Assembly: GCA_006503535.1 (NCBI GenBank)
Contig: QYRS01000012.1
Coordinates: 2,208,349-2,272,348, forward strand
DNA length: 64,000 nucleotides
Source: Arthrinium phaeospermum
Taxonomy: Eukaryota > Ascomycota > Sordariomycetes > Amphisphaeriales > Apiosporaceae
Reading direction: 5' to 3'
The translations under genes and the position numbers were made by a program. The stretch's first letter is position 1. Each line of letters begins with the position of its first letter. The notes under the pieces are model-generated. The model saw only the letters and a list, made by a program, of their open reading frames with translations, made no database searches and had not been told where the DNA came from. Below, piece by piece: positions 10,844 through 21,022 of this stretch.

Positions 10844-12947
10844 ATGACGATAACGATGCTGTATCATATTGTGCTCCCTGCTTTGGCGGGCTTGGTAGCT
10901 CACCACGGCTTCTTCATCCATGGCGAATGGCATCTGAGGACGGCCGAAATCATCGGCACCCACCTTACCCTGGCCGCCCTCACCTTCAGTGCGCTCTTCT
11001 ACTACGCCGGAAAGGCCAGTATCAATGCTCTGGTCCCGGCCGCGTCAACCACGGCGGTGGTGGCGGCCGCATACCTGAGCGCCCTGTTCACGAGCATGAC
11101 CGTCTACCGTCTCTTCTTCCACGCCACCCGCCACTTTCCCGGGCCCAAGCTGGCCGCCGTGTCCAAGTTCTGGCACATTTTCCACATCCGCGACTCGCGC
11201 AACTTCCTGTTCCTGGATAAGCTTCACAAGCAGTACGGGAATCTCGTGCGCACAGGTATGCCCGTGTTGGATTTTGCAGAAACGAGAGGGTTGAAGAACA
11301 TGAACCCCTAGCTAAACTATCGCGGATAGGCCCTAACGAGATTACCATCTTCCACCCGAGCGGCATCGAGCTGCTGGATGGCTGGAACAACGAAAACACA
11401 AAGGACGTCTGGTACGATGTGCTGAAACCTCGCAGCTCGGCCATCTTCACACGCGACGAGCTGGACCACAAGCACCGGCGCAAGGTGTGGACGCAATCGC
11501 TGTCCACCAAATGTAGGTCCCTCCAACCTGCCAAGAACTCCTACGCCCTTCCCTTTTCCGTTTTGCGCCTAACCCCCACGTGTTCCATTTAGCCATGGAC
11601 TCCCTACGCCCTCGCATCGCCGAGCAAGCCCACGCGCTGCGCCGATGCATCGAGGAGCACGGGGGCCACCCCGTCGACCTCGACGAAGTCATGTCCCTGT
11701 TCTCCTTTGACGCCATGGGCGAGGTCGTGTTCGGCGAGGACTTCGATCTGATGCGGACGCACACGATGCTGCCCGTCATCCGCCACCGCGACCGGGCCCT
11801 GGCTTTGTTGGGACCCATCGCCGACGCCATCTGGATCGCGTGCCTGGCGTTCGCCGTGGTCCCATTCTACGGCCGGGTCAGGGACTGGTTCCGCATGGTC
11901 GCTTTCTGCGAGGAGCGCATGAGCCAGAGGATCAAGGTACGTGCAACCAGCCCCCAAGAAAGGGGCGTGCTTTCAACTAACCAAACCCCTTTTCGGGTTC
12001 CGACAGAGAAAGGAGGAGCATACGAAGAAAGACATGGCTTCCTTCTTCATTGAGGAACACGAGAACCTCCGCGGCGAACGAAGCGTCCGAGGACGGGACC
12101 TGCTACTGAGTGGAACTTCGGTCTCTGCCGTGGTCGCTGGAAGGTAGGCCTGGTGGTGCTTCTGTTTTTTCTTCTTCTTTTGATCACAACTAACGCCCCG
12201 TTCCCCGGAAGCGACACGACCCGCGCCTCGCTGATCGCCATGTACTGGTTCCTCGCCAAGCACCCTGAACACGTCGACAAGATCCGCGCCGAGATTGACG
12301 GGGTGGACACCAACGACGCCAACGCCCTCGCGCGCCTGCCTCACCTCAATGCCGTCATCAACGAGGTCCTGCGCCTGGTCCCGCCGGCCATGACGGGCGG
12401 AGGCCGGCTTACGGGGCCGCGGGGCCTGATGGTGGACGGGGTCCTGATTCCTCCGTACACCAAAGTCACGGCGCCCAAATATGTTATTCACCGAGGTATG
12501 TACTCGTGTTCCTCCCGCGAATGTCTGTGCTTTGCAAATAGACGGAGCTAAGCGGTTATCCCTTGCGGCAATCTAGCGGAATCGGCCTTCCAGTACCCTG
12601 ACGAGTTCATCCCCGAGCGCTGGACCACGCGGCCCGAGCTGGTTCGCCAGAAGAACGCCTTCGGCCCATTTTCCTTTGGTAAGTTTTCTTGGGATCACCC
12701 CTTGGGGGAAGCGGTCAAGAAATGCTCTAGTCAATTTGGATTGCTGATGCTTCTATTAGGCACGCGACAATGCATTGGCAAAGCCGTGGCCTACGTCGAG
12801 CTGCGTCTGACCACGGCCATTTTGGTGCAGCACTTCAACATTCGTTTTGCGCCCGGATATGACCCGGGCACTATGTGGTCGGGAATGAGAGACCAGGTCA
12901 CGGCCCAGCCTGGCCCTGTACTTTGCGTATTCGAACCCAGGGCCTGA
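10844..12947 (+). CDS. Cytochrome P450 monooxygenase, seven exons
   Basis: Exons 10844-11255, 11330-11512, 11593-11936, 12007-12143, 12212-12495, 12577-12678 and 12760-12947 join in frame into 549 residues. The start is ATG 10844; a TTG two codons earlier is not used. Three hydrophobic segments in the first 100 residues suggest an ER-anchored enzyme with an unusually long membrane part. P450 marks are all present: FPGPK before the catalytic domain, I-helix oxygen motif A357-G-S-D-T-T362, K-helix E410-V-L-R413, PERW, and the heme loop F485-S-F-G-T-R-Q-C492-I-G with Cys492 as iron ligand. The N-terminal style resembles CYP628-like fungal P450s, but I give this low weight. In the cluster it would hydroxylate or oxidise the terpene scaffold. 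Introns 4, 5, 6 split the I-helix, pre-heme and heme motifs. Confidence 0.92.
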
Positions 12948-13587
12948 AAGTACACCGCAGGCAGGCAAAACAGGTGGTGGGGGAGCGAATCAGGAGGGAG
13001 AGGGGAATGGGAAGCCGGTGCCGGGAGATCGGGTGTGAGGGGGCAATGGAGGTGGGGGGCAACTTGATTGGTCCTGTACTTGTTGCTGGTAGGTTAGTCT
13101 TGCAATTCACATCTCCAGTTCACATCTCCAACTTGTAACCTGCATAATCCTGCAGTGTGTGACACAAAGCTTCTCATAAATTGCATTGCAACGTCTTGGC
13201 TACGTAAGCTGTGCCGCTCGTCAATCCATCCCTTGCAGCGTCTTCTGCAGTGTCTTCTGCAGTGAGCGTCCCACTCACTTAATGAGCCATCATCTTGTGC
13301 AACCGTCAGCCGGTAAATCAACATCGAGCTGCAAAGGCCTTCCTTCTGTGCGACCAACTAACGGTCAGATTAGTTGGGGGCCAACGGCCAAGGGTACGCA
13401 AGCCCAGCGTCTGGCCCCCTCGGTTCTTGTCGTCCCGCTACAGCCTTCTTGATCCCAATTCATTCGCCATGGCCTGATAAAGCATCCATTGCGGCGTAAC
13501 TCTGGTCTCTTTCTAACCCAATCTCAATCCCAATCCATTCCAAAATCCTGAAAACACTCCGTGAAATCAAATCCGCCATCACTCGCA
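12948..13587. other. Intergenic spacer inside the cluster
   Basis: This 640 bp stretch lies between the P450 stop and the dehydrogenase start. It contains a small direct repeat, TCTTCTGCAGTG, near 13240-13264. No gene is supported. Confidence 0.5.
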
Positions 13588-14738
13588 ATGCAGCCTCCCT
13601 ACCCATCGCTCACTTCCACAGTAAGCGTCTGCTGCATCAAGTCGAGCAATCCGTGTCGCTAACGATACGATGCATAGTGGCACAATGATGTGTACCCATC
13701 CATAGAGTACACGAACCCCAGTCTTCGGCATGAAGGCCAGACTGTAGTCATCACCGGCGCAGTAAGATGAACCCTAGTCCCCGAATCCTGCTCCATCCCG
13801 CAAAAGGCTTACCAGCATGATAGGGTTCGGGCATCGCCCAAGAGACGGCGGAGGCGTTTGCCTCGGCCGGCGCAAAGCGCCTGGTTCTCGCAGGCCGCCA
13901 CGAAGAAAAGCTGCAACAGACGGCGGCGAGTCTCTCCAAGGGCCACCCCGACGTCCAGGTGGATGTCGTTATCGCCGACGTCACCCAGGAAGCGTCCTTG
14001 GAGAAGTTGGTGGGCTCCCTCGAGAGCTGGAACGTACTGGTGCAAGGGGCGGGCTACATGAACAACCCCACGCCCGCTGCCAAAGCTGACATGGACGACT
14101 ACTGGAAGGCCTACGAGGTTCGTTTACCCCCGGTCATTCATTTTCTTACCTCAGACTCAAGATGAAGTGACACTAAACTTGCGTGAAAATAAAAACAGAC
14201 CAATGTCAAGGGTTTCGTCCTTCTAGTCAAGGCCTTGCTTCCCAAGGCGGCGCCGGGCGCGAGCGTCTTGGCCTTGATCGGCGGTTCCCTCGTCTTCCCC
14301 ACGAGCATGCTGGTCGGCCTGTCAGGCTACCTGGTCTCCAAGCTGGCCCTGGCCAAGACGATCGAGTTCATGTCCCACGAGAACCCGGACGTCTCCTTCT
14401 ACGCAGTTCACCCGGGCATGGTGGACACGGACGTCTTCCGCCGGTCGGGCGCCACCCCGGATATGCTGGCCATGGACTCCCGTAAGTCTTGGGGAAATCC
14501 TTTGATGCAATCCAATCCAACATGAAGCGATGACTAACACAAACTCTCTCGCGCGTCTCTAGCCAAGCTGTTTGCCGGCTTCAGTCTCTGGGTCACGCTG
14601 CCCGAGGCCAAGTTCCTCAACGGCCGGTTCGTGTGGGCCAATTGGGACATTGAGGAGCTGAAGCAGAAGAAGGAAGAGATTACGTCCAGCACCAACTTGA
14701 CCTTCAACATGGCCGGCTTCCCATTCGCTAGCTCGTAG
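13588..14738 (+). CDS. Short-chain dehydrogenase/reductase (SDR)
   Basis: Exons 13588-13620, 13678-13761, 13824-14117, 14199-14481 and 14563-14738 join in frame into 289 residues. The first exon codes only 11 residues, but it continues smoothly into WHNDVYPSIEY, which is typical of this fungal SDR group. The Rossmann motif T37-G-A-G-S-G-I-A44 binds NAD(P); A-G-R-H after the second strand is compatible with NADP preference. The catalytic pair is Y181-x-x-x-K185 with S167 nearby. The usual NNAG motif reads QGAG, so the structural Asn is missing. The tail FVWANWDIEELK is shared by fungal relatives. In the cluster it would oxidise an alcohol or reduce a ketone on the terpenoid made by its neighbours. 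Confidence 0.88.
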
Positions 14739-15618
14739 ACCGGAGGTGGATCGTGGTCAATGTTTTACGCTGTCTCTGAACAAATTACAGAGGTACCTAG
14801 ATTGCGTAGTAACTCAGAAGATGTCAATTCAGAGAACCTCGGCATAGCTCAACTCATTCGAGTCTCATTGGGTGTAGTCTCCCGATCTCCTCGAGACGTG
14901 TTCTTCTACAGCCCTACAATGAGGTCCCCACGTATTTCCCTACTCAGGTGTCTAGCATGGTACCACGGACTGCATACGGCCTTGCCTCTGGTCAGATTTT
15001 AGATTAACGCTCTATCTCAAGCACTCTCTCTGACTCAGACGTCCCGCTTGGATGTGACCCTAGTATGACAAGTGCATCTTGGTTTGCTTCCGTCATGAGA
15101 ATCTCTCGCACAGTGTGACTGGCATGACTGCATGCGTACATGCAGGGTATCTTTCTGCTCTACCGGGCTCATAAGGCTGCATACCCAAGTATAAGCCGAG
15201 GGTGATATCATGCAATCAATATGCCGCCAACGTCCGGCAGAGAGAGACGTTACATACGCGCCTAGATCCGGGTTCGAAGCACTGCCCTTTCTGGGTCTGG
15301 TGGCCTAGGGTCTAGAGACCCGAGATGATGATTGACCCGGTGAAGTGGGCAACTTTCTAGTTCAAGTAATATAGCCCAGTTGGATCACCAACTCGACGAT
15401 AACCTTGGTAAATCTGAGCAAACAGGTAGGTAGGACTCTTGCCATGTGAGCAGTGATGCACTACTATCCCTCTATATATACCAATGCTGTCGAGTCGGCG
15501 GTCTGTCGGGGTTGGATCTTGGATTCTCTGCAAGTGACACCATAAATCTGCTGTTCCATAACATTGTGGCATCTTCGCGCGTTCAGTTACAGTACGCTAC
15601 AGTACCCTGGGCTTCATC
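14739..15618. other. Intergenic spacer with UbiA gene promoter
   Basis: This 880 bp stretch has no protein-like frame. A B-box-like GGTTCGAAG at about 15270 has no foldable tRNA around it. The last 150 bp hold a clear TATA element (separate entry). Confidence 0.5.
15473..15485 (+). promoter_or_regulatory. TATA box and CCAAT of the UbiA-type gene
   Basis: TATATATA is followed directly by CCAAT, about 135-145 bp before the ATG at 15619. Position fits a core promoter for the membrane cyclase-like gene. Confidence 0.5.
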
Positions 15619-16569
15619 ATGACACTACCAAATCGTGTATGGACCATCTCTCACCTGCTCTGGCTCATCACCGAAGATGACTTTGCCACCTTTGTTCTTC
15701 CGAACACTGCCTTCGGAATGTTTGGCGCCCTGTCCGGTTCCCTGCTAGCCGTGCCGCCGGGCAGCAGTAGCGATATGAGCAGCACCACTAGCACCGACGA
15801 CCAGCGACGGCTACGGCTACGGCTGCTGCTGCTGCGCCTGCCAGCCACCATCTTCTTCAATTGGTCCAACCTGCTCATCTTCGACCTCGCGAACCAGCGG
15901 CTGCCCGACTCCGTGCGGGAGGATGCGCTCAACAAGCCATGGCGGCCCGTGCCCCGCGGGCTTCTGACGTCGACGCAGATGCGCCAGGCGATGCTGCTCG
16001 CGATCCCCCTGGTCCTGGCCGCGAACCACTTCTGGCTCCACGTCGGCGTCGAGACGGCTTTGCTTTTTGTTCTGACGTGGCTGTACAACGACCTCCGGGG
16101 CGGCGACGAGAGCTGGGTCCTTCGCAATGTCATCATCGCCGCGGCCTTCGGGGTCTACAACCTGGGCTCGCTTAAGGTGGCCGGGGGCGTGGGCGTGGAG
16201 ACCAAGATGACGCCGTTGGGGATGGCTTGGGTGGTCGTGATTAGCGGGGTCATTCTGGCGACGATGCAAGTGCAGGACCTCAAGGACGTGGCGGGGGACA
16301 GGAGCAGGGGTCGCCTATCGGCACCCCTCGTGCTGGGGGACCGCCTCGCGCGGTGGACCATTGCCCTGCCCGTGCTATTCTGGTCCGTGGTGTGCTCGCT
16401 CATTTGGGGGCCGCGGCTGTGGGGGCTGCCTACCGTCGCATTGGGCATCCTGGTCGCTTATCGCTGTGTAACCCCGCCAGCGTCGGGGCAGGGCACCATG
16501 AGGGACCGGCGTACATGGCAGCTCTGGGCCTTCTGGACGGCCACGCTCTATGCCCTACCCTGCCTGTGA
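15619..16569 (+). CDS. UbiA-superfamily membrane terpene cyclase-like protein
   Basis: One exon of 316 residues with eight or nine hydrophobic helices. The first Asp-rich region reads N84-LLIF-D89-LA-N92-Q followed by D97, E101-D102 and NKPWRPVP; the second reads Q219-D220-LK-D223-VAG-D227. These are the diphosphate/Mg-binding sites of UbiA prenyltransferases. The spacing of the first motif and the NQRLPDSVREDALNKPWRP style recall fungal UbiA-type terpene cyclases, such as the fumagillin-pathway bergamotene synthase and the erinacine-pathway cyathadiene synthase, rather than COQ2. I infer a class I membrane cyclase; the co-located GGPP synthase points to GGPP and a diterpene. A Ser/Thr-rich loop (about residues 47-60) before helix 2 is unusual. 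A true prenyltransferase attaching a C20 chain to another acceptor is the main alternative. Confidence 0.78.
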   Translation: MTLPNRVWTISHLLWLITEDDFATFVLPNTAFGMFGALSGSLLAVPPGSSSDMSSTTSTDDQRRLRLRLLLLRLPATIFFNWSNLLIFDLANQRLPDSVREDALNKPWRPVPRGLLTSTQMRQAMLLAIPLVLAANHFWLHVGVETALLFVLTWLYNDLRGGDESWVLRNVIIAAAFGVYNLGSLKVAGGVGVETKMTPLGMAWVVVISGVILATMQVQDLKDVAGDRSRGRLSAPLVLGDRLARWTIALPVLFWSVVCSLIWGPRLWGLPTVALGILVAYRCVTPPASGQGTMRDRRTWQLWAFWTATLYALPCL

Positions 16570-17031
16570 ATCAGAAATCAGAATCATTCGCCTGCCCCTC
16601 CACCAATAGACATGGCTGGCAACGTTATTCATTTACCAATATCGATTGCTTACTTACATGCGTGTACCGTCGGGAGAGTCTAAATGCTGACGTGCATATC
16701 GAGAGCCCACATTTCACCTACTGCTTTGGTGGCTAGGTGTGTAAGATTACGGTAGCGATCCAGACAAGACAAACATAGCCATGATCGAGTCGAATCGCCA
16801 ACGCCGTCGATCGCACGATTCCACGGGCGAGCACAGTTGGGCAGCGGTGAGAGTTAGCCGCCGTCATGACGGTGCAACTGGTCTCGGAATTGAGTCCTTT
16901 CTATGGATAGATAAAATGGCCACGGGGGCAAGTCTGTACGATGCGTGTCCCTCCACAAGTCGCCTTTGCGGAAGCATCTCGTCACTGGCTCATTCCCCTC
17001 TTCCCGTATCCATTGGACTTCACCCGGCATC
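16570..17031. other. Intergenic spacer inside the cluster
   Basis: This 462 bp stretch lies between the UbiA-type gene and the second FAD oxidase. A weak GATAAAAT near 16909 could be the TATA element of the oxidase, about 120 bp from its ATG. No gene is supported. Confidence 0.4.
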
Positions 17032-19009
17032 ATGATGACTCATCGTAACGGGCGAGGTGCTCCATACACATGGTGGGCGCTGGTTTCCGGCCTTCTGTTT
17101 GCCAGCGTGGTCCGAGGACGAAGCGTCTCCACGGATGCTGCTCCGGCGGCCGCCCCTTGCCGCTGCTTCCCCGGAGACGCTTGCTGGCCCGACGAGAAGG
17201 CCTGGGCAGAACTCAACAGCACGGTGGACGGGCGTCTCATAGCCACGGTGCCCCTGGCCACTGTTTGCCACGGCACCAACACCTACAGCGAAAAGGGCTG
17301 CGCGGACCTCCGGACGGCCTGGTCCAACCCAGATACGCACATTGACTCCACCTCGTCGGTCATGGCGCCCTTTTACGCCAACGAGAGCTGCAGTCCCTTC
17401 TCTGCCCGGGAGGCGCACTGTGTCATCGGCGCCTACGTCCAGTACGCCGTCGACGCCACGCACCCCTCGCACTACCAAAAGACGCTGGCGTTTGCCGCCG
17501 AGCACAACATCCGGCTCGTGGTCCGCAACACCGCGCACGACTGGCTGGGCAAGTCGACGGGCGCCGGCGGCCTGGCCATCCGGACACACAACTACAAGGG
17601 GATCGAGGTGCTGGACTACGAGTCCGAGCACTACACGGGCAAGGCCCTCAAGATGTTTGCCGGCACGCAGTTCCGCGACGCCTTCCAAGCCGCCCACGAT
17701 CAGGGGCTCGTGGTGGTGGGAGGCACTTGCCCGAGCGTCGGCATCGCCGGAGGCTACACCCAAGGCGGCGGGCACGGCTTGACGGTTTCCGCCCTGGGTC
17801 TCGGGGCCGATCAGGTGCTCGAGTGGGAAGTGGTCACGGCCGACGGCGAGATTGTCAAAGCATCCCCCAAGATCAACCCGGATCTCTACTGGGCTCTCAG
17901 CGGAGGCGGAGGCGGCACCTTTGGGGTGGTCATCGCCCTGACCGTCAAGGCCCACCAGGACCGCATCACGGCCGGAGCCAACCTGACCTGGACCAACCAA
18001 GGCATCACGCAGGACAAGTACTACGAGGCCATTCGTCTCTACATCTCCAGCCTGCCGCCCCTGCTGGACGCGGGAGCCACGAGCACATGGCTCAACAACA
18101 ATGCCACATTCTCCGTGTCGCCGGCGGTGGGGTTCGGCATGTCCAAGAAGGACCTGGATGCCCTACACCAGCCCTTGCTGGAAGAGCTAAACAAGCTTGA
18201 GATCAATTACAGTGCGTTGCTAAGCCTCCTGCCTCTTTGCCTATCTCATCACATTCGGATCTGCCTTGCTAACCTTTTTTTGATGCCCTTTCCAGCATAC
18301 TACTCGGCCGATTTCCCGACCTTCCTTGACTTCTACCACGACATGAACCCGTTCACCGAGACCGCGACGTTCCAACTCGGCAGCCGCTTGATACCTCGCG
18401 AAGTCGTCCTCAACGCCGCCGAGGACTTCGCCCATACTCTGCAGGAAATCACCGATGAGCACGATGGCACCTGGATCTCCGGGTTTCGTTCAACGTGTCC
18501 CGGGCGCCCGACGTCCCCAACGCTGTCAACCCGGCTTTCCGGGACGCCTCTGTCAGTCTTGTTGTCGGAACGTGAGTCTATCCCCATATTCCCAACAGCA
18601 AGAACCAAAGTATTAGTTGATTGTCTCTGACACACGCTCTCTCTGGGACCAGTTTGTACGACTATTACAAGACCGAAAACAACGTCGCGCTTCAACAAGT
18701 CATGACGGATGTCTTTGTGCCCAAGTTGGCAGCTCTGATTGACGGTGGCGGGTCAGCATAGTACGTATTTCCCCAAGTCTGTCCTTTCGAGAGGGAGATG
18801 ATGTTTTAACGTCACGCTCCAGTCTGAACGAAGGGGACCCCAACGAACAGGAATGGCAAAAGGTATTTTACGGTGAGAATTACCAGCGCCTCCTCGAGAT
18901 CAAGGACCGCTATGACCCGGATCGGGTCTTCTACGGAAGGACAGCGGTCGGGAGCGAGGCCTGGGCTGAGAGCAAAGACGGAAGGCTTTGTCGAAAGGAC
19001 ATGGACTGA
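17032..19009 (+). CDS. BBE-type FAD oxidase, second copy, with coding break
   Basis: Exons 17032-18211, 18296-18571, 18653-18760 and 18823-19009. The start is ATG 17032 (or 17035); the open frame further upstream lacks an ATG. A signal-peptide-like stretch follows (residues about 13-26). H169 in RNTAHDWLGKSTG and C233 in GGTCPSVGIAGG would bind FAD bicovalently, and the BBE C-terminus (YDPDRVFYGRTAVGSEAW) is present in the last exon. Inside exon 2 the family reading moves to another frame at the GGG run 18481-18483: residues before it match one frame, and those after match the next (VSFNVSRAPD... up to the 18571 donor). One base appears missing. As given, translation runs on to a stop at 18630, losing the C-terminal domain. 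About 583 residues would be expected without the break. It may be an assembly error or a real pseudogene. Role: terpenoid tailoring, by context. Confidence 0.85.
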
Positions 19010-19093
19010 GTGCGTGTAACTACATGTCCCTAGCTGGGAGGGTCCAGCGATATGGTGGCCGCCATGGTGCAAAAAGAAGGATGATTGCACCTT

Positions 19094-19099
19094 AATAAA
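19094..19099 (+). terminator. AATAAA polyadenylation-type signal
   Basis: AATAAA lies 85 bp after the second oxidase stop at 19009, a plausible 3'-end signal for that gene. Confidence 0.4.
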
Positions 19100-19572
19100 C
19101 GCGAGTACACAAGACTCACGGTCTCGTATGTGACCTTTGACGTGGCACAGGAAGATAAGGATGCAAATTAGAAAGAGGCTGGAAGACGGGTGTGACCCGG
19201 AGCAGCACTCGAGCATCGGTGAAGGACACGACGTGATTATGTCCTACTCGGGCAGACCCGACTGTCTTGCAACGGGCACAGGCATCGTGGGCCAACATAG
19301 CCGCCGGGTCGCCCGTAAGTTCATCACGGACGGACCCCGCTGTACACAAGATGCATAGGCCCATCGCATTGTTTGCTGGGAGCCCCCTCGGTGGATTGCA
19401 GGACAAGGTTCACAACCATCCGTCGTAGAAGGTGGCACAGGGTTTGAAACGGATGTAACGGTGATCTGCCGAGTCGTCGAGTGAGTTGAGGGCGTCGTGG
19501 TCATCTGTCCGACATGGCTTTTGGGGCGGCGTCCCAGGTCCGTGGGGGTATAGGGGTATTGGTGTGGACACA

Positions 19573-19578
19573 TATAAG
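19573..19578 (+). promoter_or_regulatory. TATA-like box of the GGPP synthase gene
   Basis: CATATAAG lies about 105 bp before the ATG at 19681, a normal core-promoter distance. Confidence 0.4.
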
Positions 19579-19680
19579 TCTCCCCGTGATGAGCGGATGG
19601 CAGTAGTATGAATTTCTCTCTCAGCAAGGCCAGCATCGCTTCGCACCCCAAGGCCAGCCCCCAACTCCTCCCCTCTCACC

Positions 19681-20816
19681 ATGGACAAGCCATCTCGCGT
19701 CGAAACGACGTCTGCCACGGCGTCGCTGCTGGAAAAGTTCCACATCGGCGGCAAAGACTCCCACCATGAACTAACTACCGACATGCTCTCCCTGGCACGC
19801 GTGCAGCCGGTGGACGCGCCCTGCACGTACATCGCGACGCTGCCGACCAAGGGCTTCCGGACCACCTTCATCGAGGCGCTGAACCAGTGGCTCATGATCA
19901 ACAGCGAGAGCCTGGACGTCATCACGGGCATCATCAAGATGCTCCACGACGTCTCCCTCATCATTGACGACATCCAGGACGAGTCCCCCCTGCGCCGCGG
20001 CAGGCCGGCCACCCACGCCGTCTTCGGCCTCGCCCAGTCGCTCAACAGCTCGACCTACCTGTTCGTCGAGGCGCTGGCCAAGGTGCACTCCCACTTTGAC
20101 GCCAACACGCACGCCGCCTTCACCGACATCCTGCTGCGCATGCACGTCGGCCAGAGCTACGACCTGTACTGGAGCTTCCACTCGCACTGCCCCACCGAGC
20201 AGGAGTACCTCGAGATGGTCGACGGCAAGACGGGCGCCATGTTCGAGCTCATCGTCATCCTGATGGAGTCCAAGTCCAGCGCCGCCCGCGGCGACACCTT
20301 CACCCGCTTCACCCGCCTCTTCGGCCGCTTCTTCCAGGTCCGCGACGACTTCATGAACCTCAACTCGGAGCACTACGCCCAGGGCAAGGGCTTCTGCGAG
20401 GATCTCGACGAGGAGAAGCTCTCGTACCTGCTCATCGTCTGCGCCCGCCGCGACCCCGCCGCCTTCCGCAAGATCATGGGCATCTTCCGGGCGCGGTCTT
20501 CCGCCGGTCCGTCCGTGGGCTCGCTGGCCCGCGAGTCCAAGACGTACATCTTGTCGCTCCTGGAGGAGTCCGGGACCATGAAGGAGACCAGGGCATGGCT
20601 TCTCGAGTTGGAGTCGCAGTTGGAGGTAAGGATTTCATCGCATCCCATTCCGACGTCTCCATGCGTCAATACACACCTAGTTGCTAATGACCCCAACAGG
20701 CCGAGGTGGTAGCTCTGGAGAAGCTCCACGGCAAAAACAACCCGCACTTTCGCATCTTGCTTTCCAAGCTGAGTTTGAAGAACGCAGACGTACCTATCGT
20801 CTCCAAGGATACCTAG
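19681..20816 (+). CDS. Geranylgeranyl diphosphate synthase (cluster-type)
   Basis: Exons 19681-20625 and 20700-20816 join in frame (74 bp intron) into 353 residues. It starts at ATG in CACCATGG. The first Asp-rich motif is D96-D-I-Q-D100 followed by SPLRRGRP, and the second is D222-D-F-M-N226 then GFCEDLDE, as in fungal type III GGPP synthases. GQSYDLYW (157-164) and K183-T-G also match. The enzyme condenses isopentenyl diphosphate with allylic diphosphates to C20 GGPP. It lies in a row with a membrane UbiA-type cyclase, a P450, an SDR and two FAD oxidases, so a specialised pathway copy is more likely than the housekeeping enzyme. The housekeeping paralogue, if separate, is outside the window. 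It converges on the Artemis-like gene with 206 bp between stops. Confidence 0.93.
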
Positions 20817-21022
20817 GTGGCTCGGCAGGGCAGGAAAGAGCGGGCAAGTTGGAACGATGGAACACATGGAAGTGAAACTGAACTTGTTTTCTCAAAATAG
20901 ACTTTTCATAGTTGCGAATACTTCAAACAGTGTCAGTTGCTGTAGTTGCAGCACCCCAGAAACAGATATCCCGCTCGCATGTGACTAGGCTCAATGATGC
21001 TCTCGTACTGGCGAATACAGCC

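Larger units (their letters stand above)
19010..19680. other. Intergenic spacer before the GGPP synthase
   Basis: This 671 bp stretch has the polyadenylation-type signal of the oxidase at its left and a TATA-like element at its right. Frames in it overlap on both strands and have no protein character. Confidence 0.5.

Noticed and set aside
15262..15285. B-box-like GGTTCGAAG that might mark a tRNA gene
   Set aside because: No complementary T-stem, no acceptor stem and no A-box at the right distance could be found.
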